Assembly: GCA_029851415.1 (NCBI GenBank)
Contig: CM056742.1
Coordinates: forward strand, 51,066,954-51,130,953
Direction: 5' to 3'
Length of the DNA: 64,000 bases
Source: Eretmocerus hayati
Lineage: Eukaryota; Arthropoda; Insecta; Hymenoptera; Aphelinidae
In this document: in pieces, positions 23,284-35,155 of the stretch
Numbering within the stretch: position 1 is the stretch's first letter
How the letters are laid out: every line of letters begins with the position of its first letter
The notes under the pieces: model-generated
The model's database searches: none
What the model saw: the letters and a program-made list of their open reading frames with translations, nothing else
What the model was told of the DNA's origin: nothing
Translations under genes and position numbers: made by a program

Positions 23284-25640
23284 CCACTCTAGGGCTAAAC
23301 ATAAGTATTCCGTCATGATATTTGTTGTACCACAAAAATTCCTCTCGTCGTGGTTCTGACCAGCTCTTCAATACACAGATTCACCTCTCGAAATAGTGAT
23401 TTGGCTTAATCCATCTAAATTACCTGGTATCTTTGGCGTATTCTTCTCACTCGACGATAGTTGAGGTGAGTTGTCTTCACTTGATAATTGACTACAGTTT
23501 TCAGGAAATGAAAAATCACGAAGAAGGGCTGGTTCGGCATTTCAATTACCTGCTAGGCCGGGATTTCATCACTATCCATTCTTATGTATCAAGAAAAAAA
23601 AGTTGATTATTGAGTTCACTGTCATCAGAACATATCAACAGATCGGATATTACAGTAACAGAATCATCTCATCAGAAAAAGATAACTCATGACCAGTTGA
23701 GATTCTTCAATCCTCGAGTGAATTAATACTGTCCCTAGCATAGAAATGTCCAAAGAATCGGCGATATTATGCACAAAGCTCATAAGTATCTTGATGATAG
23801 TGAAAGTACAGTACCCGTCAAAATTAATGGATCATGCATAGTATTACAGAATCGACGATGACTCTGGAACGTTCCATTGTACGAGAAATTTGAGAAAAGC
23901 ATCTTGAAGATCACAAAATAACCTATCGATTTATGGGTTCGAAAAGTTTTTTCAAGAATTTTTTCGTGCTGATGATCGAGGCGGAAAATTGAAAAAAATA
24001 AATAAATCCAAAAACACGCCTAGTATGTACCATCTTGATGGTGCTGTTTTCAGAAGTGAGTGAGTGAGTGTCAATTTTCGACCTTTGACTCGTTCATCAC
24101 TCGATACCGACGGTAGCTAGCGTGCCCACCTCATTTTTACTTTAATGTACTCTCGATGAACTTTCAAATGAGCATAAGGTGGTCACTGTACGCAACCAGT
24201 ACAAAACCTCTTGCAAATTAATTTTTTTGAAAATTCATTACTCAGCTTGTATAGCACGTACAATGCCCACCTTGGGTGGAAATTGATTGTCATTCCACAC
24301 ACTTTCAATGGCTCAATTAGCTGTACTTAGACGGTACAACAAAAGGTCCTACGCGGACCGGACTATCATTTGCAGGGGCGATATTGAAAAAATTCAGGAT
24401 ATCGTCAGGCACTAGCACAAGAAGTCACCATTATCACACAGAATGGGCAGTCTCAGACTCACCGCATATGGTTTTTGGATACCTAATGAAAGATTCCCCA
24501 GACTCACACGATGATTGGTCAATTGTATCGGAAGCCAGAAGCTAACCCGTGACTGGAATTTAGGGTGGGATAGACAAAAATCTCGATTTACCTAAAAATC
24601 ACGTCCTCCTGGCTCTGCCTAGGGCAAACTATGCCTTCTTCAAGGGTTCCAATGTGTCCCAATGTACTGTTCATGAGTGGGACATGAAATTTTCTAGGAG
24701 GAACATCAAACAACTGATCGGGTGATTGACAGAACGAGTCTTGTGCATATCGACCGTATAATGAGTTTTGGCCATATCTGAACGTATGGCGCCTTCAATC
24801 TGTCGCGAGCCACGCACCTGTAGCGAGGGCTTATTTTCATGAAACTAACTAATGCATGTTTTGCATATCATTTGACTCAACAATGTATTCCACATGAAAC
24901 CACACTGACCTAATAAACTCTCACATTGCTCACACAAGAGGGCCCGGTCAGGATTGTAATTTTCATAGTATAAATTCATCTTGAGCCTTGTGCAGGCTCT
25001 CAAAACCTAAATGTGTAATACCCCTACTTGGTCCTTGTGCGAATGTTTTGGGTGACTCTTGACCTTTACTAATTACAAATTCATAAATGACCTAACCTCT
25101 CGATAGTGTTGAGAAAATCACCGACAAATACTGGCAGACATTTTGATGTGTCTACAGGTATTGGGATTTGAATACAAATCAGTGATCTCAAGTTGATGAT
25201 GAAATGCTTTGATGCTGAGAGCGAACACTTGGCAAATCAAATGGAACGTGGGAATTGACATTTAAAACTTTTGAATGATAGCCAACAGCGCTTATTAAGA
25301 TTGAATAAGAAGTTGAAACTGAATTGAATGGAAGTTGAGAAAAACTTGGAGGCTGGAACAAGGTCAAGAAATCGAATTGACAAATGAAAAATTGAATTGA
25401 ATTTCAAACAGTCGAGCACTAAAGATAAGGAATTCAGAAAGTAATGACATCAGAAATGAACTAACGAGACATATATATATGGTACGAGAAGACAAAATCA
25501 TCAAAAGCTGAATGAAAGAAACAATTAAGGTAAAATGTATCTAATGAATGAAAATCCATTAGCAAGTGATCTTGTTTGATTGTGATGGAAGTTGGTATGG
25601 ATGGTTGAGACTCAGATTCATGAATCAAGTGTCAAAATGT
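23284..25640. other. No gene recognised; short dispersed repeat
   Basis: Around 23885-23940 a string close to AAAGCATCTTGAAGATCACA followed by CTATCGATTTATG repeats what is seen near 4315. The rest is AT-rich without coding motifs. The first ~150 bp may contain further remnants of the family at 21690-23283, but I could not make a convincing frame. Confidence 0.4.
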
Positions 25641-25647
25641 GAGTTTT

Positions 25648-25890
25648 GGTAGTGTCAGAAAGTAATTTTTGAAAAATTTTCAATTTTTATAAAGAAACTC
25701 TCCTATAACTATGAACTTGGAATGGACTAATAATGCATTCCATTTTTTCGGTCCCCGGAAGTCAAGATCTGGAAGTGATTTCTAGGAATTTTCAATTTTT
25801 GTGAAAAACAATCTCTCCTATAACTGTGAACTTGGGATTTTCTAAAAATAAATGCCCTTTTTTCGGTTTCGAGGATTCCTTAACTTTTTA
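25648..25890. repeat. ~125 bp direct repeat, two units
   Basis: Both units contain TTTTCAATTTTT, then CTCTCCTATAACT, GAACTTGG and TTTTTTCGGT in that order. Mismatches are frequent. Confidence 0.6.
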
Positions 25891-26118
25891 TATTTCAAAA
25901 TGAGTTGGATCAAAATTCAAAAAACTTGGAAGTAAAAGAAAAGAACTTTTTTCAATCTGAATTCTTTTGAAATCTTCAAAAAAGTTCGAAAATGAGAACT
26001 ATTCCTCTCAACTACGAAGTGTGCAAATGATTTATTCTGAAAATAGATTCTAACAAGGATTTTTTTTATTATTCAAAATTCTAACAAGGATGATTCTGAA
26101 AACTGAGAGTATGAAAAT

Positions 26119-26235
26119 CATCAAAAATCTTGAAGGTTTGGAACAAAACTGACCACGGATTTCGTTTCTACGTCAAATATTACATCGAAAACACATGTTC
26201 ACATCTTTGAAACAATCCGATTCAAAATTCGCATT
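26119..26235 (+). repeat. Fragment of the 6872-8919 palindrome family
   Basis: The segment AAAATCTTGAAGGTTTGGAA through AACACATGTTCACATC and AATTCGCATT parallels 8112-8227 (and the inverse of the left arm at about 7560-7660), with point differences. It is a diverged fragment of the same repeat family. Confidence 0.65.
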
Positions 26236-27440
26236 AGCTGAAGAATTAGTTGAAAGCCGAACGTGAGATTGCTAGTTATCAAAAGTGCAGTCTGAAATGA
26301 GTGTTTGAACTCTGGATGAGTAGTTCAAGTTATGGTAAAATGTGTCAAGTGGTAGACGTTTAAATCTGAGAAGTGGTAAACTGCATACTTCTAAAACGTT
26401 TCGACTAAAATGTTCCATATTTTCAAGAAAAAGTTTTTGATATGACAGCTTCAGTTGAATAGAATGTTTATTTTGATATTGAGAATATACATAGCCTTGA
26501 AAGTCATTTTTTAGAAAATTGCAAGGAGCCTTTGTTTCGAAACTTTCAACACTCCATACTAAAATTTGAAACTTTGATCAACTTTATGAAATCACTTTAA
26601 TGAACGCCTTACACACGCTCTAAACCATTGAAATGCCTTCGAATCTTGTCAACAGTATACTCAAGAGGTTTTCAAGGGATCCTGATTACGCGTAATCATT
26701 CATCCACTGATCACTTCAGTCCGAGTTTGTACCAAAAACAAAAATTTGTATGAATGAATATTCCTCTTCTAGTTCTGGAGCACAATTGGTCAACTTGTGC
26801 CTGCTTATATTTATTAAAGCTTAAATCGTACAAATTTCTGGAAATTGAAATTCATTAAAATAATGCTCCAAATTTCCAAATTTTTTCGAAATAAAGAAAG
26901 AGAAAAAAAGAGAGAAAGTCTAAACGAGAATGAAAATTGCATCAAGAAGAAGAAAAAACACACGCTCATAAGCGCACAAAAACACACACATAACTGCACT
27001 GTGGTTTTGGATGGGTGTCAGGGTTGAAACCGTGTGGTGTCACGGGATCAACGTGTGACAAGACGGAAAGTCCTCCAAAGTGTGAGCGAGTCAACGACTC
27101 GCCCAACTGCTGCAGATCTGCGGGGGAGCAGCAGTGGGGCAGGTTGCCAGCTAAATCTACAACCCCTCCCAAGTATGAGCCGCAAGGCTTTCTCGAACCT
27201 ATGTTGCTTTTGAAAATCGACGAGGTCAAAGTAAATTCAATGTTGAAATTTTGCCCATTGACGAAATGAATGATAAAATTTTTCTTTTTGGAAGAACACC
27301 ACTTAGACTCAAATTTCAATGAGAAATACCACTGATTCAGGGAAGAAAAAATGGTGATGTAAAACGTATGTGATGAGAATGTGTGACGGCCGAGTCATTC
27401 CGTCTTCCTCTCTCCCTGGACCGAATATTGTAATGATAAC
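26236..27440. other. No confident gene; small Cys-containing open frame
   Basis: A plus-strand frame at 27015-27269 (84 codons; several Cys, for example CCRSAGEQQ) has a less AT-rich composition than its surroundings. I recognise no domain and see no clear splice context. The rest of the stretch is AT-rich, with AG- and A-rich runs at 26880-26960. Confidence 0.3.
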
Positions 27441-27865
27441 ATTTTGTGTTACAGCCTAAGCACGAGAAGAGTTGCTGCATGGTTTAGCAAGGTAAGAGGG
27501 AGAGAGACAGAGAGATGGCACCGTAGTAGGGCCCGCGCGTCCCATATTTTGAGCCGTCCCTGGCGCAAGCCAATGCTGCTCCGGCCAGCAACCTTTTACT
27601 ATGCATTCCGTCGTGACGTTTCGGAGCGCTCGCACGCGCCAATCGAGCTTATTATCGTGCGCGTTGTCCACGCCGCCCGGAGCCCGCCCTTGGCATCATT
27701 TAGCCGGGGCTCCGGTGCGTGCATTTTATATACTCTGTGCCGTGGTCTACGACCAAAATCACCATCGTCTGGGACAATTGCGAGCTGCCTGATGGCCGTG
27801 AGCTGCGAGGGCCGGTGCCCGATCTGAGGTCGAGTGACCATCCTGCGTCAAGGCAATTTATATTG
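27441..27865. other. CpG-rich block with splice-like signals
   Basis: This stands out from its surroundings by many CpGs (for example GCGCGTC, CGCACGCGCC). A possible acceptor TTTTGTGTTACAG ends near 27453, an AG|GTAAGA donor-like site lies near 27491, and a TT|GTAAGTG site near 27865. It could be a promoter or untranslated exon region; open frames here have no recognisable product. Confidence 0.35.
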
Positions 27866-29963
27866 TAAGTGCCTCTCGCAAATCTCTCTCTCTTCTTTCC
27901 GGGCTTATAGATTGTATTTTCCTAAATGCGCCCTCGATAATCGTGCTCGGGCTTGATTCACCCGAACGGTCAGCGGACCGATTTGTGAATAGTTTTCTTG
28001 AATATATGCCCTTTCATGCTTAATTTTAATCGAGTGTGTGCTCATTCAGTGCTCCTCTCTCCTGATTTCTTGAACAATCACAGCAATAGCTCACTCCCTG
28101 AGCTTCTCAAATGAAAGCAGGCTTTGCTTGCAAGTGGCGAGTCACCAAAACCGTCACAAATGAAGTGAGACGATTCAGTGCTGAGTTAGAATGTTATAGA
28201 AAAATGTGCTGAGGAAGAGTTTGTGAAAGCACGTTGAGTTGCAATTTAATGAAAAATGTGCTGAGAAAAAATTTTGTGAAGCATGAAAAAGTTTGAGCTA
28301 AGACAGTTATATAAATAATCTTGAAGAGTGCTGATGGAATGGTCTGATTTATTCATAATACGAACTACGAATGGTTATGAATTTGGAAATCATTTAACTC
28401 GAAGATATCCTAGACGAAATAATTGGTCTAATCCATTATTAATATGTGAGAAACAAAGAAACTCTAAACAAAAACATAGTAAGAAACGATGTACCGAGTG
28501 ATAAGATGAGTATTTTGTATGGTGAGAGTATGAAAATAACTATACATGTCTGGAACCGAGAAATAGTTGAATGATCGATAAGGAGCGTCATGTAAAATTG
28601 TGAGAAAATGAAAAATGATATAAGGAACCCGATTGAATAAGTCAAGTTGATAAGAACAAGAAGAGAGAAGGATGACTGTAAGAAGTAGTCTCTAACGATG
28701 TCTAAGATTGTTCAGTTTATTTTGGTTAAAATCTGTCTAGAATGAGTGAAAGATACAATGGGAAAAAGTTGAAAGAAAACTGAATCTACAAATATGTAAC
28801 AAGGAAAATTCCAGATTCACGCACTCGTTTGGCCACTTGTGCGGAAATTGACCTTCTCGCACTTGTTGCGTAATATACTATTTCAATGAACAGTCGGGAA
28901 CAACCTGAGCTGTCCACATTATGATGTTACTCCTTGGCCAATGGTACGCTAAATTGAAATAGCAAGTCTGCTGATTTCTTTTTATATTTTTTGGTGAAGT
29001 AAATTGATATTAGAGAAAGTAATTTAACTTACATACTTTCAAAGCTCCTCGAAATCTCGAAGTCACATTTTGAAGGATTCTTGATGGAAATAAGTAATAA
29101 AGGGAAATTGGATGGGACTCTACGAAAAAATCAGACTCTATGCCTCATGTTGGTTCGTTTCGCCTATGCTTGGCAGATCTCGCTCTTCAATCCAGCGTGC
29201 CATTCAAATTCAGCATGCTATAGACCGAAGAGTAGCATCATGATTCGAAATTTCCGCGTGCAATCTAGTCTCGACCATTAATATTGATCGAGAACTCAAT
29301 CAATTCTGATTGAACTTTCCACACTTCAGCCAAGTTAAGAGTCTCTCTCCTATACTATTAGCATGGAAGAGAGTCTTCTAAGTTGTCTGCAGTGTGGATA
29401 TTCCAGGTTGTTCCCGCGTGTGCGTATCTATACTGATGAAATGTCAAAATGTATGAATAGTTGACTCGTACAATGTGAAGAAGCGAAGCTCATTGTTAGT
29501 CAGAAAACACAGCAACATGTAATTGAGTCCAACCAGCCGTGTCGCGAATCACATCGATGTTCAATCTCTTTTTCTTGGCAGACGAGGTTGATGCATGCAT
29601 TGTGCTAAATGTGCGGTAAAAAGAGATGAGTCAATTTCACTCTCGGATGAAACAGTTTCGATCCATCTGCTCACGGTTTGAATTTCAGCAACATGTCTCT
29701 TGCGTGTTTAAAATAGAAACTCATTTTCTCCACGAATGTCTGCTGTTTTGGTCTGACGAATTGTGAGAGCGGTTAGAGAGTAGAGGCCAGGTTTCTTTCC
29801 GAATTTTTGATATTTCCAACCAAGGCTGATCAGGATTCTGCTCTGGAGTTTTGATCTGATCATTGATACAGATGATGGCTCAACTCGAGCTTGAAAACTT
29901 GATATTTTCAACTCTTATCTTCGATAGCGTTTGAGCTCTTTGTGCAATTATGAGAACTCACGG
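27866..29963. other. No gene or repeat recognised
   Basis: AT-rich sequence with short open frames only. Confidence 0.35.
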
Positions 29964-31163
29964 TGAGTCATTTAGGCAAAAAAGTCAGAGGTGCGGGAAC
30001 ATGGGATATTTCTGTGGGATATGTTCCGGGGGTGTCTCAGGATCAATTTCCAACAAGAATCAAAATCATCCTCTTGGGGTTTTCAAAATAAAATCAATTT
30101 TTCTAATTTTAACTCTGGTTAAGGGAACTATTACTCTCCAGAGGTTAATACTCACGTTTCTTGGCCTGTAATTGATTCAGTAAAGTCAACGAGAAATACA
30201 AATTTGCCTTTTTTTGGTCGAAAAGTCTGATTCTCTGGAATACCGGGTCAAAAACTCCGACAAATGCAGTAGCAACGATTAAATCTCATTTTAACGCGTT
30301 AATCAACTATGTGGAATGGTTTTATTGTCAATCGCGTAATTATACTATCAGTATGGGTGAGGAAGATACTCGTCGATAGTAACTTTATCAGTAACAACAT
30401 GTTCGATAACTGAATAGATCCAAAAATCGAAGAACACTCTGCTTTGTCGGCAGAGCGGCGCTTTGATACTGTCGGTAAGGAAAAACTCTGACAAACTTCA
30501 CGAGGCCTGCTTGAAACTCACGTGACTCGAAAGTTGAAAGCGACAACTTGCAAGCTCTTTTAATGCTTTGAATAAATCAATGTTATGAAACGAAGAGCCC
30601 GCGTAAGGTCAAAGAGTATTGGACGGGGGATAGTAAGCTCACGCACCTCACATGTCGTTAGAATGTTGTTTACGTGTACGCGCTGGCAATTTCTGATTTC
30701 TATCCCACTGATGTGTATCTCATACATCTTAACAGTGTTTGTGGTTACCGGCAGTGCCAACAAGAAAATTTTCCAACATAACTTTGCAGTATAATCTCTA
30801 TTTCTGCAAGAAAACATAGAAAAAAATAATCCATCGCGTTGAAATGAGATTTAATCATTGCCACTGCATTTGTCGGAGTTTCTGACCAGATATTCTAGAA
30901 GATTTTTAATCAAGAAAGAGGCAAATTCGTATGTCTCGTTGACTTTACTGAATCAATTACAGGCCAAAAAACGCGAGTATCGAACCCTGGAGAGTAATAG
31001 TTCCCATCAACAGAGTTAAAATTAGGAAAATTGATTTTATTTTGAAAACCCCAAGCGGATGATTTTGATTTTTTCGGAAATTGATCCTGAGACACCCTCG
31101 AAACACACCCCACAGGAATATCCCATGTTCCCACACCTTTGACTTTTTTGCCTAAATGACTCA
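29964..31163. mobile_element. ~1.2 kb foldback, TGAGTCATTTAGG ends
   Basis: The termini TGAGTCATTTAGGCAAAAAA and its reverse complement bound arms of about 330 bp (to about 30297, and from about 30829). The arms include AATTTTAACTCTG / CAGAGTTAAAATTAG and ACAAATGCAGT / ACTGCATTTGT. The central ~530 bp is unique and contains short open frames on both strands (30585-30794 plus, 30560-30817 minus) without motifs. No clear target duplication. Confidence 0.8.
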
Positions 31164-31185
31164 ACTAGTAGAGTCACCAATTCTT

Positions 31186-31222
31186 TCCTGCTCTCACTTT
31201 TGTCACAAAAGTGAGAGCAGGA
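31186..31222. repeat. Perfect 17-bp stem hairpin
   Basis: TCCTGCTCTCACTTTTG, a 3-base loop TCA, then the exact reverse complement. It lies 22 bp right of the foldback end at 31163. No T-run follows, so it is not a recognisable terminator. Confidence 0.7.
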
Positions 31223-31675
31223 GTCGTGTCTCAAGTGAACTCATCCTTCGGCTTTTGCGGTTGAAGGAACTCAAGTTACTTAAGTTAACTTGAGTTGTTC
31301 AAGCTCTTCTCTCTGGGCGTTGTATCGCTTTGTGTCAAATCTGACCGAAATTTGACTTGAGTCCCTTTCTGCATGACTCGATTCAAATCTATCAGTTCAC
31401 AAAGAGTTACGTACATTTTTTCAACGAATGAGGCTAGAATTCCTCAAAGAATGATCAGGGTTTCATCAATATTGCACTGGAATATCTTGGGAGAAGATAG
31501 GGCTTGATTTTCTCTGCTTTTCTCTCGTAATCGTGGTTACCAAATAGAAACTTAACTTCAATTGCATTTATTTCATGACGCAGTGTGCACCCAACTACAC
31601 TACACGATGTATGACAGAAATAAGTATACCGATGACTTTTCCATGATTGAGGAGCTATTGCTGCGAGCTATGCTA

Positions 31676-31914
31676 TAAGGAGACGGTCTCAAATTTCACA
31701 GGCCCAATACAAGGATTACCAATTTCTTTCCAATATTTGACCGCTATGGTCGAACAAACATTTTTTCGTCGCGAGAAATCCAAATCATGAAATGAATTTG
31801 ATCCGTCTAAGGATGCAACCATCTCATCCCAATATTTGAACATTCCGTAAAAATCCCGCAATGCGTCTTCGCAACCATCCGAGGCTCGGAGGTGTATTGA
31901 TCGGATAAACTGAT
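31676..31914 (-). CDS. Possible isolated 3' exon, unidentified
   Basis: On the minus strand, after an acceptor-like AATTTAATCAG, a frame runs ~75 codons to a TAG with protein-like composition (for example CEDALRDFYGMFKYWDEMV and KYWKEIGNPCIGPVKF). It lies about 1.5 kb downstream of protease exon 4. Splicing from the optional donor in that exon would be out of phase (that donor leaves phase 1, this acceptor needs phase 0), so it is probably not part of that gene. I recognise no family. Confidence 0.25.
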
Positions 31915-33434
31915 TAAATTTCTAACTGAGATGAGCAAATTATCTGATATATGAGTAGTTCCACGGAAATTTCGATATTTCGGAGTCGAAAATGTGCCAG
32001 TCCTAATTCTCACTTCGAACGTTCTAAGATGTATTTTTCGACTTCTTGAAACAAACAAAGCACTAATTAACTCGCGCACAAGTATCAATATTTTCACATA
32101 CGAGAACATAAGGATGAAATGGAGAGACGCGGTAGCGTCACATGGACCTGACATTTCGAAGCAACACACGGGCCTGACATTTTGCTTCTAAAATTGATCT
32201 CACGGCCAGACGGTTTGAGCTACGGCTTTCGGGTTTTAGGATTTTGATTTGATCACTGGATACTTTGAAAAAAGTGACTAAGACCTCTGTAGTCTTGCGA
32301 TTAAGGGTCGCACTTGTACCACACGGACCTGATATTCAAATTTAGTAGAACTAGATTTTCGCGGAAGAGTACTTCACAAAGTGTGAAAATAAATTTTTTT
32401 CGATACTTTGGGGTATGAAAAAGTAGCGCCTGGCAATTTACTTTGAGAATAAATCGGCGCGGAAAGCCCTGGAATGAGGCAAATTCACTTTTATCGAGGA
32501 AAACTGAGGGAGTAAAATTTCAAGTAAAATTGCGCCACCAAATGTATGTGTTCAGCGCGCACATAGAAAGTGGTCTTTTGGTCCTTATAGCTGTGGGATT
32601 TGATGCTCAATACCATGAAATTAGATGAGTTCGCCCGCCCGAATCTCTAAGAAGCTTCTTGTCGGCGCTACACAATCACAAAGGCCGAAGAGATGAAGAA
32701 CCACGTCATATGGATCTGACATTTTGCCCCCTTTTTTGATGATAAAAGTTTTGGGTAGCCCTGGATAAACAAACTAACGATCGCGCCGGAAAGAGCACCA
32801 AAAATACGTCGAAAATAAGCCTACGCTGTGCGGTTTTTCTCCTGAGCATTTTGAGGTTTCGTACAAGCAGGCACACATCATCTCAAATTTTTCACGGAGG
32901 TACTCATATGTAATTGCATCGCTTAGGCTGCTTAAGTACATTCGGTGATTGAAACCGTCTTACGTTTGAAAATCATCGCTCTTATATTACTGATACATTG
33001 ATTTTCACTGACTTTACGTAGCTCAAGGGAGGTAGTTGATTTATGAGAATCCCTGAATCATGGTTACCATCAGATGGTAACAGGTATTTGATGATGATTC
33101 ACTTACACCTGAAATTCACATCAGAGGTTTGATTTGGTGTAAGATTTCTGCGCAGTGAGTTGTGACGATTTTGACAGAATCCCTCGAATGAGATTAATGC
33201 ATCAGCTCCTTGATACTCAAACGAGAAACTTTTTTCAAACCAAGCTTATAATCGTAATCTGCGAGATTACGGAAAAGAAAATCACTGACGTCTGTGCACT
33301 GACACTCATCACTTACACTGACTTCAATGCTATTCAGCTTGACAAAATTGAGCACCTGTGAATTCGAAATTGAGGCATCAACTCAAAAGTATCTTAGGGT
33401 ACGGTATTTTGCCATCGTGCAAATAAAAGCCATC
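31915..33434. other. No gene; scattered GGACCTGACATTT strings
   Basis: Strings close to CAYRTGGACCTGACATTT recur near 32138, 32160, 32325 and 32705, suggesting an eroded repeat. No coding region could be supported. Confidence 0.35.
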
Positions 33435-33611
33435 TTATGGTGTCGATGAGAGCTTACCTGTCGTTCGAACGATCCATTCTATGAATGATCCTACTCGAGT
33501 GTTGACGGCAGGCGCTGAGCTTGCACATCCACTTCCGTAACTTATGATCCCTACAAGAACCAGTCTTCGTGTGGTTGGATTTTGCCACAAAACAGGACCA
33601 CCACTATCGTA
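33435..33611 (-). CDS. Trypsin-like serine protease, exon 4 (catalytic Ser)
   Basis: Last exon of the S1A protease assembled at 33435-41905. After the acceptor TTATAG the frame opens in phase 0 with YDSGGPVLWQ, carrying the nucleophile Ser195 and Asp194. It continues through a beta-strand VGIISYGSGC and the NTRV...FIEWI C-terminal helix typical of the fold, then stops at TAA (33435-33437). The usual Gly193 of GDSGGP is Tyr here. With the previous exon ending DACQ, position 189 is Asp, predicting cleavage after Arg/Lys. A strong donor (CAG|GTAAGC) inside the exon at 33458 leaves open a longer spliced form. Confidence 0.85.
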   Translation of the reverse strand, partial: YDSGGPVLWQNPTTRRLVLVGIISYGSGCASSAPAVNTRVGSFIEWIVRTTGKLSSTP

Positions 33612-33677
33612 CTATAAGAACATAACTTTGATAGTCGCTAATCATATCCGACAGGAAATGACGATTTAGAAAGTTAC

Positions 33678-33829
33678 CTGACAGGCATCCATGCCCTCTG
33701 ACAAAGTACAAATTTGTCGGTAAGTCAGGCCTGGGAATACTTGTTTACATGTTAAGAAATTTGTTACGCTGACTTCGACCTTTCGTAGTGCGTTTGATTG
33801 CGAGCCAGCGTATTCGTCCGTTCCCCATC
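33678..33829 (-). CDS. Trypsin-like serine protease, exon 3
   Basis: The exon is 152 bp between an acceptor (CATTTTCAG) and a donor (CAG|GTAACT). With two bases completing a split Gly codon it gives exactly 50 codons: WGTDEYAGSQ at the start, then the R-K-V-E-V-x-V strand and C-K-Q-V disulfide region, ending SEGMDACQ. The DAC segment forms the base of the S1 pocket, and the phase (1 in, 0 out) fits exons 2 and 4. No lesion seen. Confidence 0.85.
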
Positions 33830-34398
33830 CTGAAAATGATGGATTAAAAAAATTTGCAGAATTCTGGCGAATATCATTTCATGGTGAAGTTTTTTAGTCA
33901 AGGCAAAGACGCTCGAAGAGATTGCTATTAGAGAGCCCTCACAATGATCGCGCGAACAGCTGGTTGCAGTGTTGAAGAAAACACGGGAGCGCAAAAGTCG
34001 CTGATCCGTGGATTGGAGTAGAATCGATTAGTCATACCTTTATACCATCAATATTTCAAAAGACACTTCAAGTACATCGATTCAAAACATGTACAATAAC
34101 TCTACCCGAATAGAAACAAGGGTGAAAACCACTAAGTGCTGTGACCGGAGATTGTTGTTAACAAGATGAAATTTCAAAGACTGAATCAAGGTATACTACC
34201 GATCGATTTTACAAAAGGTGTAGTCGGGGCAAACAAGCTACCCAAAGAGCATAATCTCGTGTGTCAGTTTTCATGGCTTTACAACTTTCCATGCATGTTC
34301 CAGATCCGGTGAACGGCCTGCATCTTTTGACTCGGTTGAACATATAAACATCCAAGAGCAAGTGTTGCACGTGTTGTTGGGCCCTCCTCTGAACTTAC

Positions 34399-34599
34399 CC
34401 AACATATAAACGACAGATCCGCCAAAGCTGTCTAAGTAATGCTGAAAAGGGAGACATGCTGGACCAACTTCGTTTGTGAAAGCTATGAAACCGTTGATTG
34501 TTATTATTCCTATATCGAAATCTTGTTTATTGGGGTCATATGATGGATGCGGATCATATCGGAAGACTTTGAATAGCTGCGTAGCATTTGTCTCCCAGC
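34399..34599 (-). CDS. Trypsin-like serine protease, exon 2 (catalytic Asp)
   Basis: The exon is 201 bp from the acceptor ATTTTACAG to the donor TTGG|GTAAGT. It starts and ends in phase 1, encoding WETNATQLFKVF, then the HPSYDP motif and DFDIGIITI containing catalytic Asp102. It closes with PACLPF and the SVVYML strand preceding the WGT of exon 3. The upstream intron is 7104 bp and contains the giant foldback at about 35977-41365. Confidence 0.85.
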
Positions 34600-34854
34600 C
34601 TGTAAAATATGATCTTTGATCAACGATGATTAATAGAAGTGAGACTAGAAATAGCTTCACTTATGTTAACATTCCTTATGCTTAAAATGATTACATGGAT
34701 TAGTCGAGCAGATTTTCTGCCTTCATTTCACCAACGTTTTGCTCGTCAACATTATACTCAAATGAGAATACCACACCAATAGTTTTGGGCCCCATGAACC
34801 CATCAGTGTGCGGTATGTCGAAGCGCTGAGATGTTCATTTAATACATTGCAAAC

Positions 34855-35010
34855 GGAGTTTTAGCGTAGTGGGACTAGAGTACGCACTTCAACCTCTATC
34901 TTATCGTGATTCAGTTATGTCTGTGAATGGAAGTGATTCATTCCCTCCCGGCTATTCGAACTAACGACCCGGGAACGAATTCGCTACCGAAAGACGAAAA
35001 AAAGTCAAAA
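34855..35010 (+). repeat. tRNA-derived SINE fragment, copy A
   Basis: An A-box-like TAGCGTAGTGGGACTAGAG lies about 90 bp upstream of a B-box-like GGCTATTCGAACTAACG. A copy on the minus strand at 45048-45175 shares GTGGGATAAGAG and ATTCGAACTAACGA in the same order. The spacing is too long for a tRNA gene, so I read it as a SINE head. Confidence 0.45.
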
Positions 35011-35029
35011 TGAAAATTTGCAATGGGTA

Positions 35030-35100
35030 GGATTTGATTTCACGCCCTTTCGGATTGTAGGCGAGTGGGTCATCGACTTGGTTGCAGAGAGAGATATCTG
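35030..35100 (-). repeat. tRNA-like fragment
   Basis: On the minus strand, ACTCGCCTACAATCCGAAAG followed by GGCGTGAAATCAAATCC resembles an anticodon arm plus a degenerate T arm. Only a partial tRNA fold is possible. Confidence 0.35.
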
Positions 35101-35107
35101 AAGTACT

Positions 35108-35155
35108 AACGTAAGCGTGCCCAACTTGCCCCATGTGCCGATCGCCGGAAAGGAA
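35108..35155 (+). repeat. Terminal fragment of the AGGTAAGTGTACCC family
   Basis: ACGTAAGCGTGCCCAACTTG followed by CCCCATGTGCCGATCGCCGG matches the left end of the 19369 copy (which continues CCTATATGCCGATCCC) with several substitutions. The rest of the element is absent. Confidence 0.6.

Noticed and set aside
27015..27269. Cys-containing 84-codon frame as a secreted peptide
   Set aside because: No signal sequence, no recognised spacing of cysteines and no splice or promoter context.
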